Source: Mucilaginibacter inviolabilis (GTDB lineage: Bacteria > Bacteroidota > Bacteroidia > Sphingobacteriales > Sphingobacteriaceae). From it: a DNA stretch of 64,000 nt. Numbering within the stretch: the stretch's first letter is position 1; each line of letters begins with the position of its first letter. Under the pieces are notes generated by a model. It saw only the letters and a list, made by a program, of their open reading frames with translations, did not search any database and had not been told where the DNA came from. The stretch spans positions 620,001 through 684,000 of the forward strand of contig NZ_JAANAT010000004.1 in assembly GCF_011089895.1 (NCBI RefSeq), in the 5' to 3' direction. A program made the translations under genes and the position numbers. Positions 16,714 to 25,450 of this stretch are shown here, piece after piece.

Positions 16714-17709
16714 TTATCCAATAATCTCCAGGTCACCCAGTTGATTATTGATAAATTCCATTTCCTCGCCGTTGATATGTATCTCGATGGCTTTGGCATT
16801 TTGTTTGGCTTGCGCTGCATTACGGGCGCCCACAAGCGCTATGGTAATGCCCGGATGGTTGATAGTCCAGCGGATTACCAATTGTCCCAGGGTGGCGCCT
16901 TTTTCGTCGGCCAGGGGTTTTATTTTAGTCAGGAATTCATTGGTACGCCTGATATTTTCTTCTTTGAAATATTTAACATTCGCGCGATGATCACCTGCAT
17001 CAAATTGATGTCCGGGTTTTATTTTACCTGTCAATAAACCACGTTCCAGTGGACTATAGGCCAGGATCGATTTTTTATTTTCGATACAATAGGGGATCAG
17101 TTCATCCTCAATATCCCGGTTTACCATGCTGAAAGGCACCTGGTTGGATGCCAGCTTAATGCTTTTTTCGGCGGTAGCCATTTGCTGTATATCATAATTG
17201 CTTACACCAGCTTCGCGTATTTTGCCCTGTTCTTTAAGGCGCAATATAGCTTCCATGGTTTCATCAATAGGCGTAGAGGCATCTGGCCAGTGAATCTGGT
17301 AAAGGTCGATATAGTCGGTTCCTAAACGTTTCAGGCTGTTTTCGCATTCCAGTATAATACTTTCTTTGCCGGCATATTTATAAATGTCGATATCCTTACC
17401 ATCATTATCCTGGCTTTTAAAACCAAAAGTGCCTTTAGCTAAATCCCAGCGCATGCCGTATTTGGTGAGGATTTGTACTTTATCGCGCGGTAAGCCTTTT
17501 ATAGCCTGGCCAACCAATTCTTCGCTTTTACCCTGTCCGTAAATAGGCGCGGTGTCAATGGAGGTGATGCCCATATCGTGTGATACACGCATAGCTTCAA
17601 TAGCCTCTTTGTCGTCATTACCACCCCACATCCAGCCTCCGGCTGCCCAGGCACCAAATGTTATAACCGAAACAGCCAGTTTAGTTTCTCCTAATCGTCT
17701 AAATTCCAT
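16714..17709 (-). CDS. Aldo/keto reductase
   Basis: A 331-residue NADPH-dependent oxidoreductase of the AKR superfamily, cytoplasmic TIM barrel. The catalytic tetrad is visible: Asp and Tyr in DTAPIYGQGKSEELVG, Lys in VQILTKYG, and His in LYQIHWPD. The C-terminal cofactor segment ITIALVGARNAAQAKQN is intact. It resembles the YghZ/AKR11-13 general stress type; substrate unknown. It is followed by a repeat mosaic and preceded by a DUF72 gene on the same strand that begins about 780 bp upstream, so they may or may not share a transcript. A second, different aldo/keto reductase lies at 26320. Confidence 0.94.
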   Translation of the reverse strand: MEFRRLGETKLAVSVITFGAWAAGGWMWGGNDDKEAIEAMRVSHDMGITSIDTAPIYGQGKSEELVGQAIKGLPRDKVQILTKYGMRWDLAKGTFGFKSQDNDGKDIDIYKYAGKESIILECENSLKRLGTDYIDLYQIHWPDASTPIDETMEAILRLKEQGKIREAGVSNYDIQQMATAEKSIKLASNQVPFSMVNRDIEDELIPYCIENKKSILAYSPLERGLLTGKIKPGHQFDAGDHRANVKYFKEENIRRTNEFLTKIKPLADEKGATLGQLVIRWTINHPGITIALVGARNAAQAKQNAKAIEIHINGEEMEFINNQLGDLEIIG

Positions 17710-17772
17710 AGATAAATAAATGAGTGGTTTAAATCCGACAGCAAAATGTATTTAATTGTTGAGATTAAAAAA

Positions 17773-18492
17773 TTATTTAATCAACGAAATCATATCATTT
17801 GCGTTACTAACACCAACTGCGTCAAAATCATTATTAAAATAAAACCAACCCTCGCGGACATTAGGGTTTTGCTTTACCGTATTAATGATTTTTTTAAGAA
17901 AATCTTTTGAATAAGGCGAGCGATACAACACTGGTACTCCATGAAAACGATAATATATAACCGGGGTATTTTGTATCACGGTATCGGGCAAACCAGGGTG
18001 ACTCATACCACAAAAGGTAATTTTGTGGTGGGTTAGTTTTTGATAAACGGTGTCATTCCACCAGCTTACATGACGCGGTTCCAGCACGTTTTTAAATGAA
18101 GGGTTAAGGCTGTTGATGATGCGGTTAAGCTTTTCATCATCATAAGTAAAACTAGGTGGCAGCTGAAACAGCACCGGGCCAAGTTTCTGCTGTAATCCCT
18201 GGTTAATGGTATCATAGAAACTGGCTATGAGTTCAGTTGTATCGTTAAACTTTTTGTAATGGGTAATAGCACGCGGGGCTTTTACCGCGAAGCGGAAATC
18301 ATCCGGACTTTTACCATACCAGTTTTGCAGGAACGAAAGCTGCGGGAAACGGTAAAAGGTTACATTAAGCTCCAGCGTTTTAAAATGTTCGCAATAATAA
18401 TCAAACCATTTACGCTGCGGCAGGCCATCCGGGTAAAAACGCCCCCTCCAATCCTTATAATGAAAACCCGAACAACCAATATGCCACTCCAT
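17773..18492 (-). CDS. DUF72 (YecE-like) protein
   Basis: A 239-residue TIM-barrel-like protein. It starts with MEWHIGCSGFHYKDWRGRFY and contains LELNVTFYRFP, VLFQLPPSFTYDDEKL and WFYFNNDFDAVGVSNA, all characteristic of DUF72. The biochemical role is not established; a nuclease or sugar-phosphate-isomerase-like activity has been suggested from the fold. Length is normal, no signal peptide. The TetX-like gene upstream ends 38 bp before this start, on the same strand, so the TetR, TetX-like and DUF72 genes may be cotranscribed. Confidence 0.93.
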   Translation of the reverse strand: MEWHIGCSGFHYKDWRGRFYPDGLPQRKWFDYYCEHFKTLELNVTFYRFPQLSFLQNWYGKSPDDFRFAVKAPRAITHYKKFNDTTELIASFYDTINQGLQQKLGPVLFQLPPSFTYDDEKLNRIINSLNPSFKNVLEPRHVSWWNDTVYQKLTHHKITFCGMSHPGLPDTVIQNTPVIYYRFHGVPVLYRSPYSKDFLKKIINTVKQNPNVREGWFYFNNDFDAVGVSNANDMISLIK

Positions 18493-18530
18493 TCCATATA
18501 AAAGAATGCGAGTGGCGTTTTGTTTTAAAC

Positions 18531-19673
18531 TTAACCAATGATACTGAGCAAAAAGTCGATAGCTTTTGGCGAATGCAATGCCTCGGTTGATTCCATCGTG
18601 ATCATGGCTATTTCACTAGCCCTTGCCCGCATCTGGGTTTCATAAGCAGCTATAGCCGATTGTGTATCGGCAAAATCATTGCTAAGCAGGCTATGGCTTA
18701 GTTCCAGGGCATCCTGCATGGCCATATTTACGCCTTCGCCAGCATAAGGTGGCATCAGGTGTGCGGCATCGCCCAGTATGGTAAGATTGGGTAAAGCTTC
18801 CCAGGTTTGGTCAAAAGGCATACAGTATTGCGGGCGCGGTACAAAGGCGTGGCTTGAATTCTCAAATAATTCCTGCCATACGCTATCCCAGTCGGCATAA
18901 TCTTTTTTGAACCAGGCCAAAACCTGTGCCTTATCGCTAAAATCTATCCCCGAATCTTTTACCCAATTTTCGTCGGTTTTTAAGCCTGCGTAAAACACCA
19001 GACTGCCATCACCTTTGGAACTTACCAACAGCGTTTTTTCATTACTCATACCAAATATTTTACCTCCCTTTAATAGCTGGTGTATTTTGGGGCTTGCTAT
19101 TTCAGAATTGGCTACTGCGCCTTCTATGGCCGTAACACCCGAATAAAATGGCTTAATGGGTGTAATATATGGGCGTAATTTGGAGTTTGCTCCATCCGCA
19201 GCGATCACGATATCGGCAATAACCGAAGCTCCGTTTTTGAATTCCAGCTTCCAGGAATCGCCTTGCGATACCATACTTAAGAAATGACTATCCCAAACAA
19301 CTGTGCCGGGCAATAAAGAATCCAGCAGGATGTTTTGCAGCGGGCCCCGGTCAATTTCGGGCCGGTCCATGGGGCGCTTTGGGCCATCGTGCTCATCAAG
19401 GATGATGGTAGCGTGTTGATCAATAATACGTACCCTGTCCGCATCGGGGCGGAAGTTAGCATTAAAGGCATCCATTAACCCGGCCTCATGCAGTGCTTTC
19501 AATCCCGATTCTTCATGAAGATCAAGTGTAGCACCTTTTGCCCGGGCATCTTTGTTAACGTCCCGTTCATATACTTTTACATCGGCACCATTCATTTGCA
19601 GCAGCCTTGCCAGCGTTAAGCCGCCCGGGCCACCGCCCACAATGGCTATCTTTTTATTTTTAATATTGTTCAT
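18531..19673 (-). CDS. TetX-like FAD-dependent monooxygenase
   Basis: A 380-residue class A flavin monooxygenase. FAD motif GGGPGGLTLARLLQMNG at the N-terminus, VYERDVNKDARAKGATLDLH just after it, the NAD(P)H/FAD DG segment VIAADGANSKLRP in the middle, and the GDAAHLMPPYAGEGVNMAMQDA motif near residue 310. The order and spacing, especially the VYERD...GATLDLHEESG block, follow Tet(X) closely, so it may hydroxylate tetracyclines or a related aromatic. Chromosomal homologues in Sphingobacteriaceae are common and many do not give resistance. A TetR regulator is encoded 16 bp upstream on the same strand. Substrate is inference. Confidence 0.9.
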   Translation of the reverse strand: MNNIKNKKIAIVGGGPGGLTLARLLQMNGADVKVYERDVNKDARAKGATLDLHEESGLKALHEAGLMDAFNANFRPDADRVRIIDQHATIILDEHDGPKRPMDRPEIDRGPLQNILLDSLLPGTVVWDSHFLSMVSQGDSWKLEFKNGASVIADIVIAADGANSKLRPYITPIKPFYSGVTAIEGAVANSEIASPKIHQLLKGGKIFGMSNEKTLLVSSKGDGSLVFYAGLKTDENWVKDSGIDFSDKAQVLAWFKKDYADWDSVWQELFENSSHAFVPRPQYCMPFDQTWEALPNLTILGDAAHLMPPYAGEGVNMAMQDALELSHSLLSNDFADTQSAIAAYETQMRARASEIAMITMESTEALHSPKAIDFLLSIIG

Positions 19674-19689
19674 TTTTTTATGTTTTAAG

Positions 19690-20286
19690 TTATTTCAGCA
19701 TTCCTTTTATAACCGCGTTGCAGCATTGTAAAAGTGTTTCTTCGGTAATAATTTGTTCAGGTCTTTCCTGGTAATCAAAATACTCACTCATCAGGTCGAT
19801 CAGCGGCGAAAACAATAAGGCCCGTTGCACATCATGATGAAAATCCTTGATGGTACCAGCCGAAACATGGTGTTCCATAAAACGCATAATAGGCCCAAAA
19901 AAATCGCCCTGTTGAATGTTTTTTTGCTGATACGCCTTGTTCAGCAGGGGCGACGATTTGCCATATTGCATCAGCACAAAGGCATGGCGATTATTTTTAA
20001 AATATTCAAAGCCATTGAACCAGAGTTTTTTTATCCCATCGGCAAAATCCATATCAAACCTGAAATCTTTCAGCACTGCCTGTTCGTAATTACCTAAAAC
20101 CTCTTCAATAAAAAGCTTTACCAGGAGATCCTCTTTATTATCGTACTTAATATAAATGGTGCGGGGCGATATATTGGCAGCCTTAGCCAGTTTCTGCATG
20201 GTCAGATTTTCCAAGCCCTCCTCAGCAATAATTTGCAGCGCGATGGTACGGATGGCTTCTTCTTTTTCCAGATTCTTTGGTCGCAT
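19690..20286 (-). CDS. TetR/AcrR family transcriptional regulator
   Basis: A 198-residue repressor-type protein. The N-terminal helix-turn-helix is at about residues 8-55: EEAIRTIALQIIAEEGLENL then MQKLAKAANISPRTIYIKYDNKEDLL. The C-terminal ligand-binding domain is helical and not recognisable. It stands 16 bp before the TetX-like gene on the same strand, so it likely controls that gene and itself. A TTACTTACAAATA-type AT-rich stretch with repeated TAAGTAAAT/ATTTACTTA (about 20316-20341) just upstream forms a palindrome and is a plausible operator. Confidence 0.93.
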   Translation of the reverse strand: MRPKNLEKEEAIRTIALQIIAEEGLENLTMQKLAKAANISPRTIYIKYDNKEDLLVKLFIEEVLGNYEQAVLKDFRFDMDFADGIKKLWFNGFEYFKNNRHAFVLMQYGKSSPLLNKAYQQKNIQQGDFFGPIMRFMEHHVSAGTIKDFHHDVQRALLFSPLIDLMSEYFDYQERPEQIITEETLLQCCNAVIKGMLK

Positions 20287-20314
20287 AATGATCTAATTAT
20301 CAATTTCGATACAA

Positions 20315-20340
20315 AAGTAAGTAAATGATTATTTACTTAC
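20315..20340. promoter_or_regulatory. Candidate TetR operator (AAGTAAGTAAATGATTATTTACTTA)
   Basis: The block upstream of the TetR start contains TAAGTAAAT and, five bases later, ATTTACTTA: a perfect 9-bp inverted pair with a short GATT-type spacer, placed 30-55 bp before the start codon. That position and symmetry fit autorepression by a TetR dimer. The assignment is inference from position and symmetry alone. Confidence 0.5.
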
Positions 20341-20379
20341 AAATATTTATTTGAATAATGTCTGGATAATAGGTGATTA

Positions 20380-20546
20380 GCATGGCGTAGTCGACTCACC
20401 ACGCCTATGCTTCGCTGGGCGACCCTCTCTTTCCGCCGCAGGCGAAGAGAGGGATGGCAAGCACAGCGATGCCAGTCGCATCTGCACATTTGCACATCCG
20501 CATATCTGCACATCTGAAATAAAATCTGCACATTTGTATATCTGCC
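20380..20546. repeat. Intergenic repeat mosaic including ATGTGCAG words, copy 2
   Basis: Three parts are seen. A GCATGGCGT/ACGCCTATGC stem at 20380-20410; a stem CCCTCTCTT/AAGAGAGGG at 20423-20453 with an inner GCC/GGC; then from about 20478 six or more units of CTGCACAT / TTGCACAT / CGCATAT in one orientation, up to about 20546. Unlike the other copies of this word family, no facing arm is present here. The gap is 277 bp and holds no gene. Confidence 0.75.
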
Positions 20547-20563
20547 TATTGCACCGATAAAAT

Positions 20564-22612
20564 ATGCACTTTATATATTCGGCTTTTTTATTTGCACTGC
20601 TCACGTTAGCTATCCCGGTTATCATCCACTTATTCAACTTTCGTAAGTTTCAGAAGGTGAATTTCAGCAATGTGCAGTTTTTGAAAGAGATCCAGGAGCA
20701 GCAGGCATCGCGCCGTAACTTAAAGGAACGGTTGATACTGGCTGCACGTTTGTTGGCCCTGTTTTTCCTGGTACTGGCTTTTGCCAGGCCGTATTTGCCG
20801 GGGCAAAATTCCGGTAACACCGGTCGGCAAAACGCGGTAAGCATTTTTGTGGATAACTCCTACAGTATGGAAACCCTCAATCGCGAAGGTTCGTTGCTGG
20901 ATGATGCCAAACAAAAGGCTAAAGAAATTGCATCGGCCTATAATATTAATGATCGTTTCCAGCTGCTTACGCAGGATTTTGAAGGCAAACACCAACGCCT
21001 GCTCAGCCGCGATGAGTTTAACGACGCGGTTGACCAGGTAAAGATCAGCGCGCAAAGCCGCACCCTGCAGCAAATCATCAACCGTCAGCAAAACCTGTTG
21101 ATTACACAACCGGGATCTATCAGATCGGCTTATATTATTTCCGATCTTCAAAAAAATATGGCCACTAAGCCGGTAAAAACTGATACCAGTATAGCAGTTA
21201 GCCTGATACAGCTGAAAGCCGGCAACCTGCCCAATGTAGCGGTTGACTCTGTTTGGTTATTAAGCGCGGTGCATCGCCCTGGCGAGAACGAAAAGCTGGT
21301 AGTTCGATTACACAACTATGCTGATGAAAAGGCTGATAAAGTGCCGCTAAAAGTCACCATCAATGGCGTGCAGAAAGCATTGGGCAGCTATACCATTCCG
21401 GCACGTGCCGTACAAACCGATACACTGGCCTTTATGGGGCTGCAGGCCGGTTGGCAGCAGGGGCTGGTTGAACTGCAGGACAACCCGGTTACGTTTGATA
21501 ACCAATTTTACTTTAGCTTTAATGTAAGCGCGGAAATGCCAGTGCTGCTGATTGATGGTGGTACACCCAATCTGTATTTAAAGGCTGTATTTGCTTCTGA
21601 TCCATTTTTTGCCGCCCAGCGTGTACCTGATGGTAATGTAGATTATGCAGGTCTCAACAGTTTGCCCATTGTAGTGATCAGCGATGTAAAAGCCATATCC
21701 ACGGGTTTGGCACAACAATTAAAAACCTATGTTGCTAAAGGTGGAACACTGGTTGTTTTTCCTGCAATAGATATCGATCTGGCTAACTATCGCGCGTTCC
21801 TGCAATCCATGAATGCTGCCTGGCCCGAAAAGTTAATTACAGAAGCTACCAAAGTTTCAGCTCTGAACAGGCAAAGCCCGGTGTTTAAAAATGTGTTTGA
21901 GAATTTTCCCGATAATCCCGATCTGCCGGTGGTTAAAAAATATTATCAGTTAAATACCTCGCGCGGAGGACAGGATAACCTGATGAAGCTAACAGGTGGA
22001 CAAACCTTTTGGGCAGGTTATACCAGCGGTCGCGGCAAAGTATATGTTGCAGCTGTTCCTCTTGATGAAACATACAGCAATTTGCCCCGGCACGCTCTTT
22101 TTGTGCCTACACTGTTCCGGATAGCGCTGCTAAGCGGGCACGACCTGCCTTTGTTTTACACCTTAGGTGAAGATGAAACGCTGGAGATACCACCTGTACA
22201 GGTTACCGAAAAGCAGTTGCTTAAACTGGTAAAAGGCAATCAAAGCACCATTCCAGATGTGCGACAGCAGGAGGGGAGTACAATGCTCTACCTGTCTGAT
22301 CAGTTACACGAAACCGGAATCTATACGTTGAAAAAGCAGGATAGCACGCTGGCAACGCTGGCCTTTAACGATAACCGCAGCGAATCTGACATGAGTTATT
22401 TGAGCCAGACCAGCCTTAAACAATTAATGCCGGCTTCAACCACCTTATTAACAGGTAGTAACGCTTCACTAAAAGGTATTGTGACCGAAACAAATTTTGG
22501 CACACAATTATGGAAACTTTGTATAATTTTGGCATTGATTTTTCTGGCCGCCGAAATTTTGTTGATCAGGTACTTTAACCCGGGTAAACAAGCCATAAAG
22601 CAGCCTGTTTGA
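20564..22612 (+). CDS. BatA-like membrane protein with VWA domain
   Basis: A 682-residue protein of the Bacteroides aerotolerance (Bat) type. Two N-terminal membrane segments (about 5-23 and 59-78) flank the conserved FRKFQKVNFSNVQFLKEI block of the BatA N-terminal domain. A von Willebrand A-like domain follows, with a MIDAS-type DNSYS near residue 99. A long periplasmic beta-rich region comes next, including an IDGGTPNLYLKAVF segment typical of the glutamine-amidotransferase-like part of these proteins, and there is a final membrane helix at about 646-668. The role in the cell envelope is not settled. It heads a same-strand group with the dihydroorotase-like, acidic and DUF4199 genes. Confidence 0.9.
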   Translation: MHFIYSAFLFALLTLAIPVIIHLFNFRKFQKVNFSNVQFLKEIQEQQASRRNLKERLILAARLLALFFLVLAFARPYLPGQNSGNTGRQNAVSIFVDNSYSMETLNREGSLLDDAKQKAKEIASAYNINDRFQLLTQDFEGKHQRLLSRDEFNDAVDQVKISAQSRTLQQIINRQQNLLITQPGSIRSAYIISDLQKNMATKPVKTDTSIAVSLIQLKAGNLPNVAVDSVWLLSAVHRPGENEKLVVRLHNYADEKADKVPLKVTINGVQKALGSYTIPARAVQTDTLAFMGLQAGWQQGLVELQDNPVTFDNQFYFSFNVSAEMPVLLIDGGTPNLYLKAVFASDPFFAAQRVPDGNVDYAGLNSLPIVVISDVKAISTGLAQQLKTYVAKGGTLVVFPAIDIDLANYRAFLQSMNAAWPEKLITEATKVSALNRQSPVFKNVFENFPDNPDLPVVKKYYQLNTSRGGQDNLMKLTGGQTFWAGYTSGRGKVYVAAVPLDETYSNLPRHALFVPTLFRIALLSGHDLPLFYTLGEDETLEIPPVQVTEKQLLKLVKGNQSTIPDVRQQEGSTMLYLSDQLHETGIYTLKKQDSTLATLAFNDNRSESDMSYLSQTSLKQLMPASTTLLTGSNASLKGIVTETNFGTQLWKLCIILALIFLAAEILLIRYFNPGKQAIKQPV

Positions 22613-22639
22613 TCCATACAAATCCTTAAAGCAGTGCTC

Positions 22640-23890
22640 ATGAATTTGCTTATCAAATCTGCCACCATTCTTGATCCCGGATCAGCCTTTCATCAACAAG
22701 TTACCGATATTTTAATTGAAAACGGGGTAATCACCCGCATTGCCGAAGACATCGAAGCCGATGCCGAAGTGATAGATGGCGAAGGTAAATATGTATCGCC
22801 TGGTTTTTTCGACCTCAACTGTAACATTGGTGAACTGGGTCTGGAAACCAAGGAGGATATGCATTCGGGCACACGTGCTGCTGCTGCCGGTGGCTTTACC
22901 GGTATTGCATTGATGCCTAACACCAGCCCACCAGTACACTCCAAAGCCGAAATTGAATACCTGCTTAACCGCGCTAAAAATAACCTGGTTGACGTATATC
23001 CTTTAGGAACCATATCCCACAAGCGAGAGGGTAAGGATTTGGCCGAAATGTATGATATGTACCTGAGCGGGGCCCGTGCTTTTACCGATGGTAACCGCCC
23101 TGTACAGGATGCAGGCCTCATGGAGCGTGCTTTATTATATGCCCAGGGTTTTGATGCCACGGTATTCTCGTACCCCGAGGATACGGCCATAGCCGGGAAA
23201 GCCAAAGTGAACGAAGGCGAAGTAAGCACCCTGTTGGGAATGAAAGGAATTCCATCACTGGCCGAAGAACTGATGATAGCGCGCGATCTTTACCTGGCCG
23301 AATATACCGTATCCAGAATTCACTTCAGTACCATATCAACCGCCCGCTCGGTTGAGCTTATCCGCGAAGCTAAACGTAAAGGCTTGGAAGTTACCTGCGA
23401 TGTGGCCGCACACCACCTGATACTTACAGACGAGGCCTTAATGGGCTTTGATAGCATGTACAAGGTAAAACCACCGCTGCGTACCAAAGATGATGTTTTG
23501 GCGTTGATAAAGGGGCTTAAAGACGGCACTATCGATGCCATTGTAAGCCAGCATACCCCACATGAAGTGGAGTTTAAGGATGTGGAATTTGAAATGGCCG
23601 AATATGGGATAACTGGTTTCCAGACCGCCTTACCGCTGGCCCTTAAATCGGGTTTACCGGTAGAGCTGCTGGTTGAAAAGCTGGCCATTAACCCGCGCGA
23701 AATACTGGGTGTAACCGTACCGGTTATTGCTGAAGGTGAACGGGCCAACCTGGTGCTTTTTGACGCCGAAACAGAATGGGAATACAGCAGTAAAAATAAT
23801 CGCTCCAAATCGGTTAATTCACCGTTTTTTGGGCAACAGTTAAAAGGAAAAGTACAGCTAACCTATAATAACAAACAAATATTTAAATAA
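22640..23890 (+). CDS. Dihydroorotase homologue lacking the metal site (probable pseudoenzyme)
   Basis: About 416 residues of amidohydrolase fold, clearly related to class I dihydroorotase: EGKYVSPGFFDL, MPNTSPPVHSKAEIEY, NEGEVSTLLGMKGIPS, LILTDEALMGFDSMYKVKPP. The catalytic residues are missing. The HxH of the usual DxHVHxR is NCN (FFDLNCNIGE), the HCED position reads SYPED, the usual HVST position reads HFSTIST, and the catalytic Asp of TDHAPH is Gln (SQHTPH). By analogy with PyrC' of Pseudomonas, which is a non-catalytic partner of aspartate transcarbamoylase, it could be structural. I prefer the ATG at 22640 to the GTG two codons earlier. Databases will call it pyrC. Confidence 0.88.
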   Translation: MNLLIKSATILDPGSAFHQQVTDILIENGVITRIAEDIEADAEVIDGEGKYVSPGFFDLNCNIGELGLETKEDMHSGTRAAAAGGFTGIALMPNTSPPVHSKAEIEYLLNRAKNNLVDVYPLGTISHKREGKDLAEMYDMYLSGARAFTDGNRPVQDAGLMERALLYAQGFDATVFSYPEDTAIAGKAKVNEGEVSTLLGMKGIPSLAEELMIARDLYLAEYTVSRIHFSTISTARSVELIREAKRKGLEVTCDVAAHHLILTDEALMGFDSMYKVKPPLRTKDDVLALIKGLKDGTIDAIVSQHTPHEVEFKDVEFEMAEYGITGFQTALPLALKSGLPVELLVEKLAINPREILGVTVPVIAEGERANLVLFDAETEWEYSSKNNRSKSVNSPFFGQQLKGKVQLTYNNKQIFK

Positions 23891-23898
23891 CGACAATC

Positions 23899-24567
23899 AT
23901 GATCGATCCAAAAATACAAACCGCTTTTGAAGCCGCTCTGGAAGCTTTTTCAAAATACAGTAGTTTTGATGCTACTCTCCTGAACAATAGCTTCGGTGAA
24001 GTTTTCGCGCTCGACGAAGATTTTTTGACCAAGGTTGACGCTTTGGACGAAGTGTTTGACAATAATCCTGCTGTTGAATCATTACGCGAGGTATTTTTTG
24101 ACCTGCTGTTGGTGAACTTTTTTAGTGCCGACGTTAAAAAGCTGGAAGAAGATTACCTGGATACGCCAGAATGGGAAGATATTGAAGAGCAAACCCTTGA
24201 CCGCGGTACCGAGTTATTGAATCTGCTGCTGTACCTGAACGAGTGCGAGGATGAAGATATTGAACCTGAGCTGGAAGATTACCTGAAAGAGTTTTTACTG
24301 GTTGATGAAGACGAGTTTCAGGACGAATACCGTATTTATGAGCCGGTGATAGCCAACCAGATCCTGATTGAAAGCCCGGTTTCGGAAGTAAGTAAAGTAG
24401 CCCAAAGCCTTCCGCAAGATTCGGAATTGAAAGAGTTGTTTTATCCGATGATCTGCTTTTTTCAAACTATCGATCCGACCGAGGAGGCAAAAGCAGAAAT
24501 AGCCGAATACGCTCTGGATAAAGAATTTGATATGGCTGTTTTAGATATTTTAATCAATTTTCAATAG
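23899..24567 (+). CDS. Acidic alpha-helical protein of unknown function
   Basis: A 222-residue soluble protein with very high Asp and Glu content (stretches such as ECEDEDIEPELEDYLKEF) and repeated hydrophobic helices. No signal peptide, no membrane segment and no motif I recognise. It starts 8 bp after the dihydroorotase-like gene and ends 5 bp before a DUF4199 gene, so it belongs to the BatA-like operon. The tight spacing is the main clue to its role, perhaps as an adaptor of that group. It appears intact. Confidence 0.78.
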   Translation: MIDPKIQTAFEAALEAFSKYSSFDATLLNNSFGEVFALDEDFLTKVDALDEVFDNNPAVESLREVFFDLLLVNFFSADVKKLEEDYLDTPEWEDIEEQTLDRGTELLNLLLYLNECEDEDIEPELEDYLKEFLLVDEDEFQDEYRIYEPVIANQILIESPVSEVSKVAQSLPQDSELKELFYPMICFFQTIDPTEEAKAEIAEYALDKEFDMAVLDILINFQ

Positions 24568-24572
24568 TATCA

Positions 24573-25157
24573 ATGGCCTTCGAAATTGACAAAAAACGGT
24601 TAAGAACCACCGGTGTAGTTTTTGGTTTACTGTTGGGTGTGGTGTTAACTGTGTTGAGTATCGCTTCGTTTTATATCATATTATCGGCAACATCAGTAGT
24701 GATTATATCCTCGGTGCCTTTTATATTCTCAGTATTGTTCCCTATTTTATTGGTGGTGGTATTGTGTTTTAATTTCAGGAAAAGAGTTGGAGGTTTCTGG
24801 ACCCTGCGCGAAGCGGCAACAGGCATATTCATCATGTTTTTTACGGCCTTTGTGATACAGTTTGCCCTGCGAGATCAATTGTTTGCCAAAGTGATAGAAC
24901 CGCATATGATCGAAAAAACACAAGCGGCCATGACCAATTCGGTAACCAAGTTTCTTAAAGAAAGTAAAACTAATCCGGATATTATCAAAAAGAAACTGGC
25001 CGAGATTCAGGGAGAATTTGACGCGCAAAAAGATGTTACCATCGGCAGGCAGATACAAGGGGTGGGTATCTCCATCATCTTTATGTTTGTGCTGGCCATT
25101 ATTTTTGCTGCTTTCTTTAAAAAGGAAGCACAGGTTTATAACCCACCTGCGGCTTGA
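24573..25157 (+). CDS. DUF4199 membrane protein
   Basis: A 194-residue integral membrane protein with four hydrophobic segments, at about residues 12-33, 38-66, 80-100 and 166-186, and a polar loop (about 105-155) rich in Lys and Glu. This layout and the TLREAATGIFIMFF motif fit DUF4199, a family mostly confined to Bacteroidetes and of unknown role. It is the last gene of the BatA-like group, ending at a strong terminator. A second DUF4199 gene lies at 28095; the two share layout but are not near-identical. Confidence 0.88.
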   Translation: MAFEIDKKRLRTTGVVFGLLLGVVLTVLSIASFYIILSATSVVIISSVPFIFSVLFPILLVVVLCFNFRKRVGGFWTLREAATGIFIMFFTAFVIQFALRDQLFAKVIEPHMIEKTQAAMTNSVTKFLKESKTNPDIIKKKLAEIQGEFDAQKDVTIGRQIQGVGISIIFMFVLAIIFAAFFKKEAQVYNPPAA

Positions 25158-25173
25158 TTGTGATCTTATTGAA

Positions 25174-25220
25174 ATAAAACAAAAGCGGCTTCCTTTTAAG
25201 GAAAGCCGCTTTTGTTTTAT
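25174..25220 (+). terminator. Strong terminator after the BatA-like operon
   Basis: Near-perfect stem ATAAAACAAAAGCGGCTT / AAGCCGCTTTTGTTTTAT around a CCTTTTAAGG core, closing at 25220. The A/T tracts on both sides make it a likely two-way terminator. Confidence 0.92.
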
Positions 25221-25270
25221 GTGTTTTTCAGTCTATGGTAGGTGCTATCTCTACTATTGTTCGGAAGATT

Positions 25271-25415
25271 GTTTTTGGCTAAAGCCAGCAAAATACATTC
25301 ATTATCCGCCCCATAAATGGGACGGCAATGAATAAAAGAACAGTTTATTTTTCTTTCATTGCCGTTGGTTTTAACCAACGGGCTTAGATCTAATAGTTAT
25401 GGGCTTTAGCCAAAC
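25271..25415. repeat. GGCTAAAGCC / GCAATGAA composite inverted repeat
   Basis: The outer pair TTGGCTAAAGCC (about 25275-25286) and GGCTTTAGCCAA (25402-25413); the next pair ACGGCAATGAA (25322-25332) and TTCATTGCCGT (25355-25365), perfect over 11 bp; and GTTGGTTTTAACCAAC at 25365-25380, which is self-complementary. This nested order is a repeat type I recall from Sphingobacteriaceae intergenic regions. It lies between the BatA-like operon and the AraC gene (tail to tail). Confidence 0.85.
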
Positions 25416-25450
25416 TCCTATGTAGTCTTTGTTTGAATTCTTCCAAATAC

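Noticed and set aside
22693..23229. 178-codon open frame antisense to the dihydroorotase-like gene
   Set aside because: It mirrors the codon pattern of the real gene, is rich in Ser/Arg/Pro as shadows are, and has no motif.
25018..25335. 105-codon plus-strand frame across the DUF4199 end
   Set aside because: It runs through a terminator and a repeat.
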